From contig NHZP01000014.1 of NCBI GenBank assembly GCA_003313425.1, forward strand, positions 372,001 to 436,000: DNA of 64,000 nt. The letters are read 5' to 3'. The notes below the pieces were generated by a model. The model did not search any database. It was given only the letters and a program-made list of their open reading frames with translations, and was not told the DNA's origin. Below, piece after piece: positions 1-11,144 of this stretch (the stretch's first letter is position 1; each line of letters starts with the position of its first letter). The DNA is from Pseudopyrenochaeta lycopersici. Its lineage: Eukaryota; Ascomycota; Dothideomycetes; Pleosporales; Pseudopyrenochaetaceae. The position numbers and the translations under genes were made by a program.

Positions 1-637
1 GGTATGAATTTCATTGCTTGGAAGAGGTCAATGCATCTACTCGAGCACTTCTCGGCCGTCGAAATGTTTGCTTTTGCTAAATCAAAAAGGATGGAAAAAT
101 CAATTGTTTGGTGCCAGCATCGGACAATGGGGGCGGAATCGACTTTGTGGCATTTTTCCAGGGCCATGTTGCACAACATTGAGCCAATAGATCGCAACTA
201 CATATGTACTTCTCGTATCCCCGATAAAGTCACTGGACAAGTGGGTTTGCTTATTGGGTCTCTTGGATAGTAAAAAATTAGTGGCCACTTTCATCTGGAT
301 TCCCTGCTATTTCCAGGTTGAATCTACTCTTGGCATACGTCCAACTAGGTTAGCCAATTTTATCACATAACATCAGGAAAATCTTAATCGGCTCAACTTC
401 GGCTCAATTCTGCTCAGCCCCAATCAACCTTACTTAGCCTTGCTCAGGCTTGCTCATGATTCAAATTATGATGCCTCAGCCTATGGTAATTTCACGTCTC
501 TACCTATTACCTTTGTCGCAAGCAGTGTTGCATCATAATCTATGACAGAGATCAAGCATGAACGGCCTACTGTAGCTCATTTAGCTCCTTTGCCATCGAA
601 CGTTGCCTTCCGCCTTCTTTAGCCTTGCTCCGCATGG
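1..637. other. Left-edge intergenic region
   Basis: No gene can be supported. An 88-codon open frame at 4-270 matches no family I know and could be the remnant of a gene beyond the edge. At 390-460 the word GCTCA recurs in several spacings, but no clean repeat unit is visible. The last few hundred bases should contain the promoter of the HET gene. Confidence 0.5.
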
Positions 638-2920
638 ATGCTGGATCTTGAGAGTTCCAACATGGATACTTCAAATCTAGAGACTTTTTGTAATCCATGT
701 CGCAATTTAGACTTCGACATCATCTCCTCTACCGACAAATATACACAAACCAGTACTTTATTTCGTAAAAACTTCCATTCATTGGAGGCTTCAGCCCAAG
801 CCGGCTGCAAACTTTGCGATGTCATTTTCAACAATTTTCAGGAGCAGTTTAACTCTGAAAAGCTTCAAGAGTTTGAAAACGACAGCATCTTCGTAGGAAA
901 TAAAGCCTCATCACGTAACCCATCAATGGCTCAGGATCTGTCAAGTCCAGAGCTCTGGTTTTGGTTTCGGGACCCAGAACCGTTCACGAACAATTCCAAT
1001 AAAAATTCCATTAGATTCTCATTGAGCATCACGCGAAGCCTCGAAGAGATACAAACAGGAGTAGAGTAAGTATGTCCTTATCACAGGAAATTTTGCGGTT
1101 TTAAGATGTGATTCAGAGACTTTAATAATCCGGGAAGTCAACTGATTACTGAACGGCCCATTTACGCCAATGCATCTTCAAAAGAATGCTTCAACCTCAT
1201 CCGCGCTTGGGTACAGGAGTGTATATCCGGTGGAGGTTGCTGTGGTCGCCATATGATGTGCACGTTCCTCAACAAGGCAGCAATACATGAAGCGAAAGAC
1301 GACACGTTGTCCAACGAACCGGTGACGCTCGCCACCTTTATGCCGGCACGAACAATCAATGTTGGGGATGAAAATACCGAGCCTTTTCTGGAAATCCATG
1401 AGGGCACGAGAAATTTCTCCGAACTTAATAAACGGAGCGATTGGGCAACTTTGAGTCATTGCTGGGGCGGATTATCTCCGCTGACGACGGAACTCGAAAC
1501 TATAGAGGAGCGTCGTCGGGCAATACCACTGGGAACAATGCCTAAAACTTTCAGAGACGCCGTTATTATCACTCGGGAACTTCAAATACAACACTTATGG
1601 ATCGATTCTTTGTGCATCATACAAGATTCGAAGCAAGACTGGGAGCGACAGTCCGAGACTATGGCGGAAGTCTACCGCCATGGTCTAATCAATATTGCTG
1701 CTACCACTAGTCGGCATGCAAATGACGGGATACTGAAACCAAGGTCGACAAGGTTCCAATTGCCTGTTCAACTCAAAAGCATGAAGCAGCGTATCAATCA
1801 TAATATTAATATCTGTCCGCCTCTGGAACGCTTTCAAGCCAGTATTCATGGATCCGGAAGCGTGTTGAGAACACGTGGATGGGTTCTACAAGAATCATTT
1901 CTGTCTCCGCGCACTATTCATTTCGGCTCAGAGCAGATGTTTTGGGAGTGTACTGCTGAGACGATCGGAGAAGGAACAATGAACCCTGTTCCCGTGCATG
2001 ATAACACAATATCATCAGTCGAGTGGACAAGCTGGGACTGGCTTTGGAACAAACGATTCCTAATACCGCCTTTACTGTGTACGGCTATGTTTATGGGTGC
2101 AGATGAACGAGCCAGATTGAATGTCATTCGCGTGTGGTATAACCGGTGGTACCGGCTCGTTTCGAATTATTCATCTCGTGGACTTACCGTTTCTGATGAC
2201 ATTTTCCCCGCCTTGAGCGGCTTGACCGTAGCTTTCAATGTCTATCTGCAAGACGAGTACATTGCAGGACTTTTCTGGAAAGATATTCTGCTTGGATTAC
2301 TCTGGGAAACGAACTCCGACGAGCAAGCGGAACGTGCAATGCCTTTTAGGGCACCGACATGGAGTTGGGCTTCAATGAAAGGTCGAATCGGATGGCCAGC
2401 GGGCATACTAGAGTCAGCAAATTTAGTTTTGCTTGCAAAACCTCTAAGTTACAAAATCGAGTACGCAAAAGGATCTAGAGACAGAACTTTTCAATACGCG
2501 GCTCAGATTTCATCTGCCGAGCTCTGTCTTTCGGGATGGCTGCGCAATGGGCAATCGTTCAAACAGACCGACAGCGAAATCGGCACTGCAGTCTTTCAAC
2601 CTGATGAGAACACACAATCGTGCCAAACTGCAAGAAAGACACTAATACTTCCCGTATGCAGCGCTGGCAAGAACTCTCAACGCGACGAACCGAAGTTTAA
2701 TACCGATTGGTCACTTTTCTTGATTGTCCAGTGTGAGTTGGACGCTCGAATCCACTTCCATAATAGCGATACGAAGAGAGTGTATGCTCTAATTTTGAAG
2801 TCTACTAATCGGCCTAATGAATTTGAACGAGTAGGCACTGCATATATATGGCTTGCTAATGGAGATGATGATATGATTAACACAGTAGACTGGAGCTATG
2901 AAGAGATTACTCTTGTTTAA
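638..2920 (+). CDS. HET-domain (heterokaryon incompatibility) protein
   Basis: Exons 638-1065 and 1117-2920, with a 51-nt GTAAGT...CAG intron; 743 residues. The N-terminal part has the cysteine pattern common before HET domains (CNPC near residue 18, GCKLC near 54). The HET domain runs from about 250 to 400 and carries its three hallmark blocks: WATLSHCWGG at about 252, MPKTFRDAV, and LWIDSLCIIQDSKQDW followed by VYRHGLINIAATTS. The tail keeps the WGWVLQE-like block (RGWVLQESFLSPRTIHF) and a PTWSWAS motif. In this family the HET domain can trigger cell death after fusion of unlike hyphae, and many paralogues have no assigned role. No NACHT, STAND or ankyrin partner domain is fused. An alternative in-frame start lies at 662. 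Family assignment is secure; allorecognition function is inferred. Confidence 0.93.
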
Positions 2921-4968
2921 AGTCCAAAACCATACGTCTGAGAGGCTGCACTTACAGCCTTCATGATAATCACAACGTATCTACATATACTAACGGTTTA
3001 CTACTTCGGGTTCCTCCTTTGTCTTTCTTAGTATGGACCCGAAAGCATTTCTATTTACGAATAAATGAGATTATCTAAGAATAAATCAGTGTATATACGC
3101 AGCTATTCAGTTCTCATCATTCATGTTACACTTTTTTATGTCTCGACCGTCCGCATCGTTTGCATTCGCCATAAGCATTCACCCCTCCTCTTACGTGTTC
3201 CTCCTGTGATCGAGTCCTGTTTTATCAGTTCGTTTAATATAGCGTGGCTACTTAGATGACGAAGGGCCCAGAATCGGGACCGCGAGTGAAACTGAGCGAA
3301 TGCATGAGAAGCCTGCGGCCCAGTTTCAGACCCTCTACATGCTACTCAGGGATGTGGAGCTCAGACTTAAATCAAGCACAATCACGCTGGCTTGCGCTGG
3401 CTCAGGGAGAGCTCAGGAATACTCAGCCACATCTCAGGCTGCTTACTCATAGCTCACGCCGCACCCCTGTGTAACTCAAGGTCAACTCCGGAAAGGTCTT
3501 TGTGTGAGAGTAGGTTTCACTTTATTGTTAACCGCTATTTCGCAATACCGAAGTTGACTGCAAATTTGCATGTCGGAATGCTTGAATCAGCTGGACCCTA
3601 TGAATACCCAGGAATTCACGCCTCACCTAGTTTACTGTTTGCCCATGCATATTGATGCGGTTAGATTTGCAGCCGCTGCTATGACTTATGCGAGAAAACT
3701 GCGGTTGTCGGATTTGAAACATTTCCCTTGTTGAGGGAATCGCAGCGACAAAGAGGCCAAAAATTAGTTAGCCACACTACGACTTAAAGAATTGGGACTT
3801 ATAATTCAAACTGCCGTGGAGCTACAGTCGTCGAGAGTAGGGCGAGTGAGCCTGCCAGTGAAGACTTGTAGTGAAACATAAGCTGCGAGGCCGACTTTTA
3901 GGTCTCCGATTCCAATGGCATAAACGAAAGCTCTCATCAGACTTAGGCCCTCTGACTTTTGTACAGGAACTACAATTTAGACTAAAGGATCTCGGCATTT
4001 CTGTATAGAGACATTGATGGGCATCTGCGGTCCTGAGATCTTACTCAAACATTCAGACTGACTCATTTTCATAGATTGTGACTCTTGCTTTCTCCTATTT
4101 GCCCGGTATAAAATCCCTTATTTGTAATATATACAGTAAACGAATTTCTAGCTATGTATACTTAAGAGCATATGGATTTGGTAGACCTGCTAGGCGCCCT
4201 TATAAACACACACATTAAGTAGGGTTAAGAGCATTGGGCTAGTGTCTAGTCTCATGTTGGGTTAGTGTCGACATGTACTCGTAAATTTATGCAAAATTTA
4301 GTCTATAATTAATTGAGGCCCCAATCCCACAAGTGTATAATGCACCTGTTACATGAATTACGGCCTAATTTATTCGTCTTGATGTGATCTTAAAGTTCCT
4401 GCTCTCGGACTACACTCTTGCAAATTTCCTCCTCTGAGCCTAAACCCAAGTTCTGGGTCTGACTGGGCTCCAACTATTATGATGTTGTGAATACCACCGT
4501 CTTCAACATTCAAATTATCGAACACTGGAGATATGCAGAACCATCTTATAGACATATAGACGACGAAGAAGTTAAATCAAGGTAGAAGTAGCATCCACAA
4601 CTCAAATCGGGTCTTTTTCAGTAAGTTTCAAAATTAACAGCGGTTCGAACAATGCGCTGTAATCTATGACACCATGCTCTAACGACGGTAATAAGTTTCC
4701 AGTGATCCAGATTAAGCGTTGGGTCCTGCGGGGGACTGTGCTCTAATAACTATATAGCTGGCTCCTGTAGGCTTTTAACAGACAATGGTTTGTCGGATAG
4801 ATCCCCTAGAAAACTGTTGCCCAACTCAGTCTTTTCCTCCATAGCTGATTTATATACTACCGTTTTTCAATTGGTAAATAAGATTTTCCTAAACCAAAGT
4901 AGTATCGCCCCTCAAGTTTCTTTCCAAAGTTTCGTCCTTTTGAATCTGGTGCAGGAGCACAAGCCTGT
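2921..4968. other. Gene-poor, AT-leaning intergenic stretch
   Basis: About 2 kb without a supportable gene; open frames are under 90 codons and match nothing. At 3340-3470 GCTCAG/CTCAGG words recur irregularly, echoing 390-460. Between 4220 and 4275 a short imperfect duplication centred on GGGCTAGTGTC / GGGTTAGTGTC is visible. This could be decayed repeat DNA, but no terminal repeats or transposase remnants are visible. Confidence 0.4.
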
Positions 4969-5472
4969 TTAAGATGTAGTTGAGAAGCCTGTATTGTTCC
5001 ATACCACAGCACCTCCCGTGCCGTCTTTAACAGGGTCTTGGTTAGATTCTGCCGTTTCGATAGCGGCTTTTTCGATAGACTGTATGGTCTCGGTAAGGCG
5101 GATAAGGTCAGCATTGTGAAGTGCGAGTACAGCGTCCTTGACCCAGACTCTGCACGAGAATTTCTCGCCTGTATTGGGGGACGGTTGACCACTAGCCGGC
5201 ACGTTAGCCAAGGTAGTTTTCAGTTTCTCCCAGTTTTGGCTAGTGATAATCCCGATTTTGAAAGCAAGGCAGAGGCTCATAGAGTTGGGGACTCTGGTAG
5301 TTGATTTGGTTTCTAGTTCCCAACCACCGGCCTGATTGGTAGCATGCCATACGTATCCGGTGGGTTTGGTTTTAGGAACAAAGATTCCCCAGTGGAAGCC
5401 TGCTCCAGCGCCTCGGAGACTTAAGATGATGCAGATGGAGTCATTTTCGAGTAAATCAGTAACGGTCGACAT
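4969..5472 (-). CDS. Small fungal protein, possible permuted papain-like fold
   Basis: Single exon, 167 residues, starting at the ATG at 5472 (MSTVTDLLEND). The frame stays open further upstream but has no ATG there. I do not recognise a named family with certainty. A block FHWGIFVP is followed about ten residues later by GYVWHATNQAGGWELE, and near residue 113 by FSCRVWVKDAVLAL. The order H ... H ... C-x-x-W-V recalls the circularly permuted NlpC/P60-LRAT arrangement (HW-[IV]-[FY] ... H ... NCxxF), and fungal proteins of DUF6914/DUF7770 type look similar. No signal peptide or membrane segment. It lies between the HET gene and the HNH-APH fusion and is transcribed toward the former. That it is a gene is likely; the fold is inference. 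Confidence 0.65.
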   Translation of the reverse strand: MSTVTDLLENDSICIILSLRGAGAGFHWGIFVPKTKPTGYVWHATNQAGGWELETKSTTRVPNSMSLCLAFKIGIITSQNWEKLKTTLANVPASGQPSPNTGEKFSCRVWVKDAVLALHNADLIRLTETIQSIEKAAIETAESNQDPVKDGTGGAVVWNNTGFSTTS

Positions 5473-6054
5473 GGTTATAGTTCGATAGTATTGGGAGCGA
5501 AGATAGTTGCATTTGGAGGATATTAGAATCAAGTAAAAGACTGCACAGGTGGTGAATGTAGATATTGGACAGTAAACGAAGCAAGCAAACGGCGGGCTTA
5601 GGCTAGAAATCTTTGCTACTGTTACGTTTGAGTACCCTCGACCCAGTATTTTTAACTAATATTGGCTTTTTCATAAATCCATTCTGATGTGGCCCTGCCG
5701 TAAAAAGCACTCACGTTATGATAAACGGATTATAGCAACCACCAGCGCACCCTACCTAAATTAAATTGTCAAGTCTGAAGGCAGCGTTGACTGCGCCCCA
5801 GAGCAAACAGCCATGCAGCTTTTCCGGTGGTATTTAGTGTATACCATGAGCTGTGTCTACGCTTAGAAACCTGATGTGGTGTGCTTTCGCAAATCTGGTG
5901 AAGTGAAGTTGCAGCACAAGCGGAGTACGTGAGTCGTAGCACCTTCATCACGTGTTTGCGCACGCACCACAAATATAACTACAGGTCGAGTTCGCTTCCA
6001 TATTTGAGTCTTGACAACCATCATCTGAGCTTATTATCGGTCGTGATCGAAATT
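5473..6054. other. Divergent intergenic region
   Basis: Separates two divergently transcribed genes and should hold both promoters. No clear TATA box, RNA gene or repeat seen. Confidence 0.5.
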
Positions 6055-7944
6055 ATGGGTTCTCCTTATCATATTTCAGGATCCACTGCTCGGCTCTTTC
6101 CAAGCGACAAAGCATCTGCCGAATATGAGGCGCTTTCAGTGATTGCCGAGTCTCTTCAACACCCTTACCGCACAATTCTCAGTACCTTTGTAAAACAAGC
6201 GGTTGACAAGGAAATTGCATCGCAATTTTTTCTCAATGAGATCTCTGGCCCAAGCAAAGCTACTGTTCTAGATTTTCTAGCAGATTGGATAAGTCTTCTG
6301 GAGAAAGGTACGCCGCTGTAAAAAGAATATCGGGATACTGCTGATGCCCTGGGATAGTACGCCCCGTCCTTTGCAAAGAATTAGACAAATCATTACGGCA
6401 AATTATATGGCGAAGAGATGGGGGCCAATGCTGCATCTCGAAAGTCAAAGTTGGAAAGAATATCAACGACAGTTCTTCCTATGTCTACGTAATACCGCCA
6501 TCACTGTTCGAAGACAATGACCACAAGTGTAGGTTATTCATAATAATGATCTCTCATGACACTAATCTTCTGCTAGGGACGAATTTACAAATTGTTTTCG
6601 GCCTACATAGGGGAGGTACAATTGCAGAAATTGCGCTCGATGATGAATCACGAGTCTCCTTCTTCTAGTCGAGACCTTTCTAACCAGTTACTCCTCGTTA
6701 CACCGCGGGTATTCGAGCATTTCAAAAACGGGAGACTTTCGTTAAAGCATTTCCCTCCAGCAACTACGAAAAATTCAGTAAGGCTCCATTCTACATTTAC
6801 AGTACTTTTCTAAGTTCATTAGGCTCGGTATGCTGTGAAAATGAATGACTTGATCCCATACAACCAGCTGGAGATATTTCGGTTCACAGAATTAGAGAAC
6901 CGAGCTACCGAAGTCGCATCTCTGCCAAACATGCAGCTTCTCGAGGTACATCACCGATTTGCAGATGCTTTTGCCTGGATGGAGGTATCCAAGTACATGA
7001 AGCAAGCGTGGAACGCGCCATACACATTACGAGCAAGTAGTAGGTCAAACTCTAAAATGACGGTACCGGCAAAGATACCGTGGAGTAAGTGGTGCCTCCA
7101 ATCTTTATCTCAGACTCTCCAATATCTCTGGGTTCAACTACCAGTATCTTTTCGTGCGTTCGCTTATAAGCGCCTGGCTTCTATATCATATAGGCTCTAC
7201 GGATACACTGGCTCAGACCGGATCTATCGGCTTCCCTTCAATCTCTACTTGCGAATGGAACTTGGTGACTGGTCATCGAAACATCAATCAGAATGGCAAT
7301 CACTTCGGCTTATAGAAAGGTACACCCAAATCCCCGCACCGAGAGCAATCGACGTGATTCAATACTCAGATTCTTCCTTTCTCCTTATGACTGGTCTTCC
7401 CGGAAAATGTATTGGGCATATGCTAGCTATTATGACTGATCAACAATTGAACGTAGTTGTGCAAGATCTTAAGACATACATTGCCGAACTACGGGAAATC
7501 CCAAACAAGACGAACTCGGGATTCCAGATATGTAATGCGCTAGGTGGTGGCATCTTAGATTGGCGGATTAGCGATTCACAACGTAAAGAGCTAAGGTTTC
7601 TGAACGAGACCGAATTTAACCAACACTTAACGTATAACCTTCCTCTCGACGGAAAGGCGTGGGAGCAGATATTCAAATCACACGGCGTCAAACACGAAAT
7701 TGTCTTTACACATGCTGACCTAAATATGAGGAACATTCTTGTCGATGACGACATGAAGATTTCGGGTATAGTTGATTGGGAGTGCGCAGGTTGGTATCCC
7801 GAGTATTGGGAATATTCAAAAGCGCATTTCACGGTGCGGCGTAATGCTCGGTGGATTGCAGATGTTCTTGACCAGGTTTTTCTCGGCTATCGCGATGAGT
7901 TGCAGGTTGAAGATATGTTTGCTAGCCTAGCACCTTCATGGTAG
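6055..7944 (+). CDS. Fusion of degenerate HNH-like domain and APH kinase-like domain
   Basis: Four exons: 6055-6307, 6358-6528, 6611-6777, 6823-7944; 570 residues, all junctions in frame. Residues 98-182 follow the fungal HNH layout: IIWRRDGGQCCIS at 100-112, YVIPPSLF at 128-135, NQLLLVTPRVFEHF at 166-179. The two metal-binding histidines appear replaced (Y128, F176) while N166 is kept, so nuclease activity is unlikely. Residues about 280-560 form an APH-type kinase fold with the Brenner motif HADLNMRNILVD (H494, D496, N501) and the metal-binding GIVDWE (D515). Fungal APH-family proteins are numerous and mostly of unknown substrate. Intron 2 (82 nt) is the weakest junction: the nearer acceptor at 6576 leads to a frame that stops early. 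If intron 2 is wrong, the locus could be two genes or a frameshifted pseudogene, with the APH part starting at 7057. Confidence 0.78.
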
Positions 7945-8200
7945 GCTTACATATATCCGTATTTTGTTCTCACCTTTGTAAGTATTGGGTAGAAACAGCA
8001 GAGTACTATAACATTTTCATGGTAATCTTGCTGATATACAACAATGACAACATACTTCATTTTCCTAATCGCGTATCAAAACCACTCAGCTCGATCCTGA
8101 TGGGGTGGTATCTGTCCTTGTAATTCTGGTGTGCACCTTATATCATGTTATGGATGTCTTGATATGTGGTTCGAATGACCAAAGGGGTTCCCACTTTCAC

Positions 8201-9671
8201 CTACAGCCCCAGTCGAATATTCAGCTCCCCCGTTCCAACCTGTATCTCAAGCTTACTCTCACCTATTTTCCCTCTCTTCGCCTTTACATACCCTTTGCCT
8301 CTTTCGAATTCCTCTAATGCGCTCGAATCAAAGTTCAATGAACCGTTTTCAATCTGGGCGTCCACGTAGCCGAACCAACTGTATGGATACCTCAATTTTA
8401 GCTTCCCCTTCCCAAGATAGTGTTTGCTTATTGTGTTGCTGAGTGGATTGTAACGGTTTCTCAGCGAATCTGGTTTCGGATCATCAATTATTATATAATT
8501 TTCGGCACCTGATCTACCCGCATATGTGTAAATCTGGCTCTGATCGGTCGGACTAGCAGCGCCGAAAGGCTGGAGGCGTGTTGCAAGGATATTGCCAACA
8601 CTTGAAATATTAGTGACTGAACCATGAGGTATGTATGTCCAGAGTTCGCCATCTATTGTGTGTATGTTCGTAAGATGGGTGTAGGGTTGTGCTGGCCAGT
8701 CTGGAAAGTTCCAGGCAGCCTCAACATGTATGTTTCCCGACACAGTAGAGACTGAAATACTTTCAGGCCTGAAAGTTCTCTTCTTCAAGGGCAACAAAAA
8801 GCATCCAATATAGCCATCCTCATTGTGTAATTTGATATTTCCGTTAGCAACGTATTTACCGAAAATGTATCCACTAACAGAGCTAACAGTGACATTTTGT
8901 GTTGGTTCTGTCCAATGACTAGCATCGTAATTAGAGTCTCCATGCGAAGTATGTACGATGAGATTGCTGATATGCCAGTTGAGGTTATCTTTAAGGACGA
9001 TATCCAAAACCTCAGATCGAATCTCAAGAACATGCAAAAGGCGTTTAGGCTGTCGGAGGTATACGAGAACTTGAACTTCTGTGCAGATATCGCTACTGTC
9101 CGTAGCCACGTATTGAAGGTCGAGCGCTGAATCAGTTGGTTGAAAGACTACATTCTCAAGATCTGCCTTATCGTTGGAAGTGACAATGACACGGACCTCG
9201 ATGTCGGAAACTTGGAAATAGTCACCACGGTTGATGGTGACCTCGCCCCGGAATCTCCCACGCGACTTCGCTGGGGCGGAATCAATGAACTGCCACTGCT
9301 GAAGTGCCGTATGCTCAGTAGTGAGGTTAAACTCGTATTGACGCGTCATAATTGCGCTGGTGGAAGAACACTTCTCGTATTGGACCTTAGGCTTTGGAAT
9401 TTCGCGATGACTCATGGTGATTTGAGAGCTGAGGGGTGGTTTGCTAATGCACCAAGATGACCTTGATGCGAATATTGTAAAGACGAACACAAGTGCTCCC
9501 AGTTGCACTAAGTTAGAAATATTTCTTCGAATCTTGGATTTATTTGGTCGCCAAATATTGTACTAACACATTGATTCAGCTGGCATATAATTGATTGCTA
9601 GTAGGACTCACCATAGGAGCGTTCTGAACATCCCCAGAACTCTGTAGAGCGAGCGACAGCTTTGCGCTCAT
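8201..9671 (-). CDS. Membrane-anchored DUF4097/adhesin-like protein
   Basis: Exons 9612-9671 and 8201-9562, joined across a 49-nt GTGAGT...TTAG intron; 473 residues. The short first exon supplies the start (MSAKLSLALQ), since the long exon alone has no ATG at its 5' end. A basic stretch (RPNKSKIRR) precedes one hydrophobic segment at about 41-55 (LGALVFVFTIFA), which fits a type II anchor. The rest is rich in beta-type repeats such as ISVSTVSGNIHVEA, VTVSSVSGYIFGKY and IENGSLNFDS, where a VSG or NG turn recurs between short strands. This is the look of DUF4097-like beta-solenoids, also seen in uncharacterised fungal proteins (DUF7330-like). No catalytic motif. It converges on the APH gene with about 250 bp between stops. 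Function unknown. Confidence 0.8.
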
Positions 9672-11144
9672 ACTTGCGTTGGTCGGTGTGCCTTTAAGCA
9701 GGCCAAAATTGATAAAGAATGCTCAAGAACAATATTTTGATATGGATTTAAGCAGTATATGTAGATAGGATGAATGTAAAAGAAGTGGCCCTGGAGGCTG
9801 TTGTTGAAGCTGGAGTGGGAGAAATCGCAACGCTGCGCAAGCCGCCCTACGCCGCACACCCGCATGCGCAGTTTCGCAATATCTCAAGACTTCGCCTCAG
9901 TAACGCTACCATCAGGACGAACAAGGCAGAATCGAAGACAGGCAATCAAACCATGAGAAACATACTCACTCTAAACGCATGCCCCGCTATCAAGGCTGAT
10001 GGCAACACATCCCAAGGCGCGGTGTTAGCCGCGATGGCTAGGCCAAATTGTAGTATTGCATAACACCGTCGACACACCAAGTGAATACTCGCAACTTCAA
10101 TCACAACTTCAATCACAACTTCTCAGGTAATTGTGTCATGTGAGATGAACCGTGGTCAACAAATGCATTGCAAGCTGGATCTTTCTTGATTTCATGTAGA
10201 ACATCAGACTAATATTCTACATCAGCCTCATGTTCGGAAGATCGTGGTCGTCACTCACGGCGTAATTTGGTTTGTCCTGGATTCACGGATGAGGAGTTCA
10301 GTTCTAAACTCTCGATACGTCTCAAAGCCAATATCTAACAGCTAATTCTGTCTTCAAAACACCAAGAGATATTGCGAGTGCTTAAAGATGGGTCTTGTCT
10401 TGCTTGAAGACCTTTCAAAATTAATCCCAAGGAAGCTGAACGCTCTTCGACCATACAGTTCATGTTCAGCTTGATGCGATCGACCCTCGGTAGCTGAAAG
10501 CGGCTAGGCGACCTTGGGGTGAAAGGCATTCACTTGCAAAATTAAGTTTCGCTACACAGGTGTAGTGATTTCGGCAAATGACGGATTATATCTGTAAATT
10601 ATTAGATATGAATGGTTGAAAATTAAATACACCTACTTGTGTAATGGAATTTGCTGCCATTTATTCATGCTTGTTAATGAAGCGTGACGTCATCACGGCC
10701 TTCCGTTATCGAGGCTACACACTAAGCTCTGTTGTCAACAACTGTGAATACGAACACCGCATCATCAGACTTCTCAAATCAGCAATTTCTAAATGTTAAG
10801 GTCGAATTCATATCTCAAGGGTGCTCATACTAAGCTTTTAAGGTGAAGCTTAACTAAGATGCCCTAATCTACGCAGAAGCCAGGAAGTCGTCATTGTGAC
10901 CGTAAGCCCCAATGAAACAGAAATCCGGCAGCATCGGCGTCTCTGGGACGCTGGCATTACTCATGGGCGTAGATTATGTCATTTTTTGTCTATTAAGAAA
11001 ATCCGGAGGTTTGTATGCTTTAAGAACCTAGAATCAAGCTCACTAGAATTCTGAGCGTGGTACATAAATATTCTCTTGACAAAAAGCTCTATACCAACGT
11101 CGAAATATACCCTGCTTCTCACAAACATACGAACGTCATTCAAC
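9672..11144. other. Divergent intergenic region with a small tandem repeat
   Basis: About 1.5 kb upstream of both flanking genes. It contains a short tandem of AACTTCAATCAC (about 2.5 copies, 10093-10124). A TATA-like ACATAAATA lies near 11060, some 80 bases before the channel gene's ATG. The 97-codon frame at 9770-10063 resembles no family and is not called. Confidence 0.45.

Noticed and set aside
7057..7944. APH domain as a stand-alone 295-residue gene starting at 7057
   Set aside because: The frame continues upstream without a stop and splices cleanly to the HNH-like exons, so the fusion is preferred, though not proved.
8160..8185. B-box-like GGTTCGAATGA suggesting a tRNA
   Set aside because: No A box or foldable cloverleaf upstream; consensus end is mismatched.
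9655..9675. AGCTTTGCGC resembling the 5' part of U4 snRNA
   Set aside because: The match is ten bases only, and on the other strand it is the start of the DUF4097-like gene (MSAKL).
9770..10063. 97-codon plus-strand frame
   Set aside because: No family, no neighbouring exon with matching phase, and it overlaps the promoter of the DUF4097-like gene.
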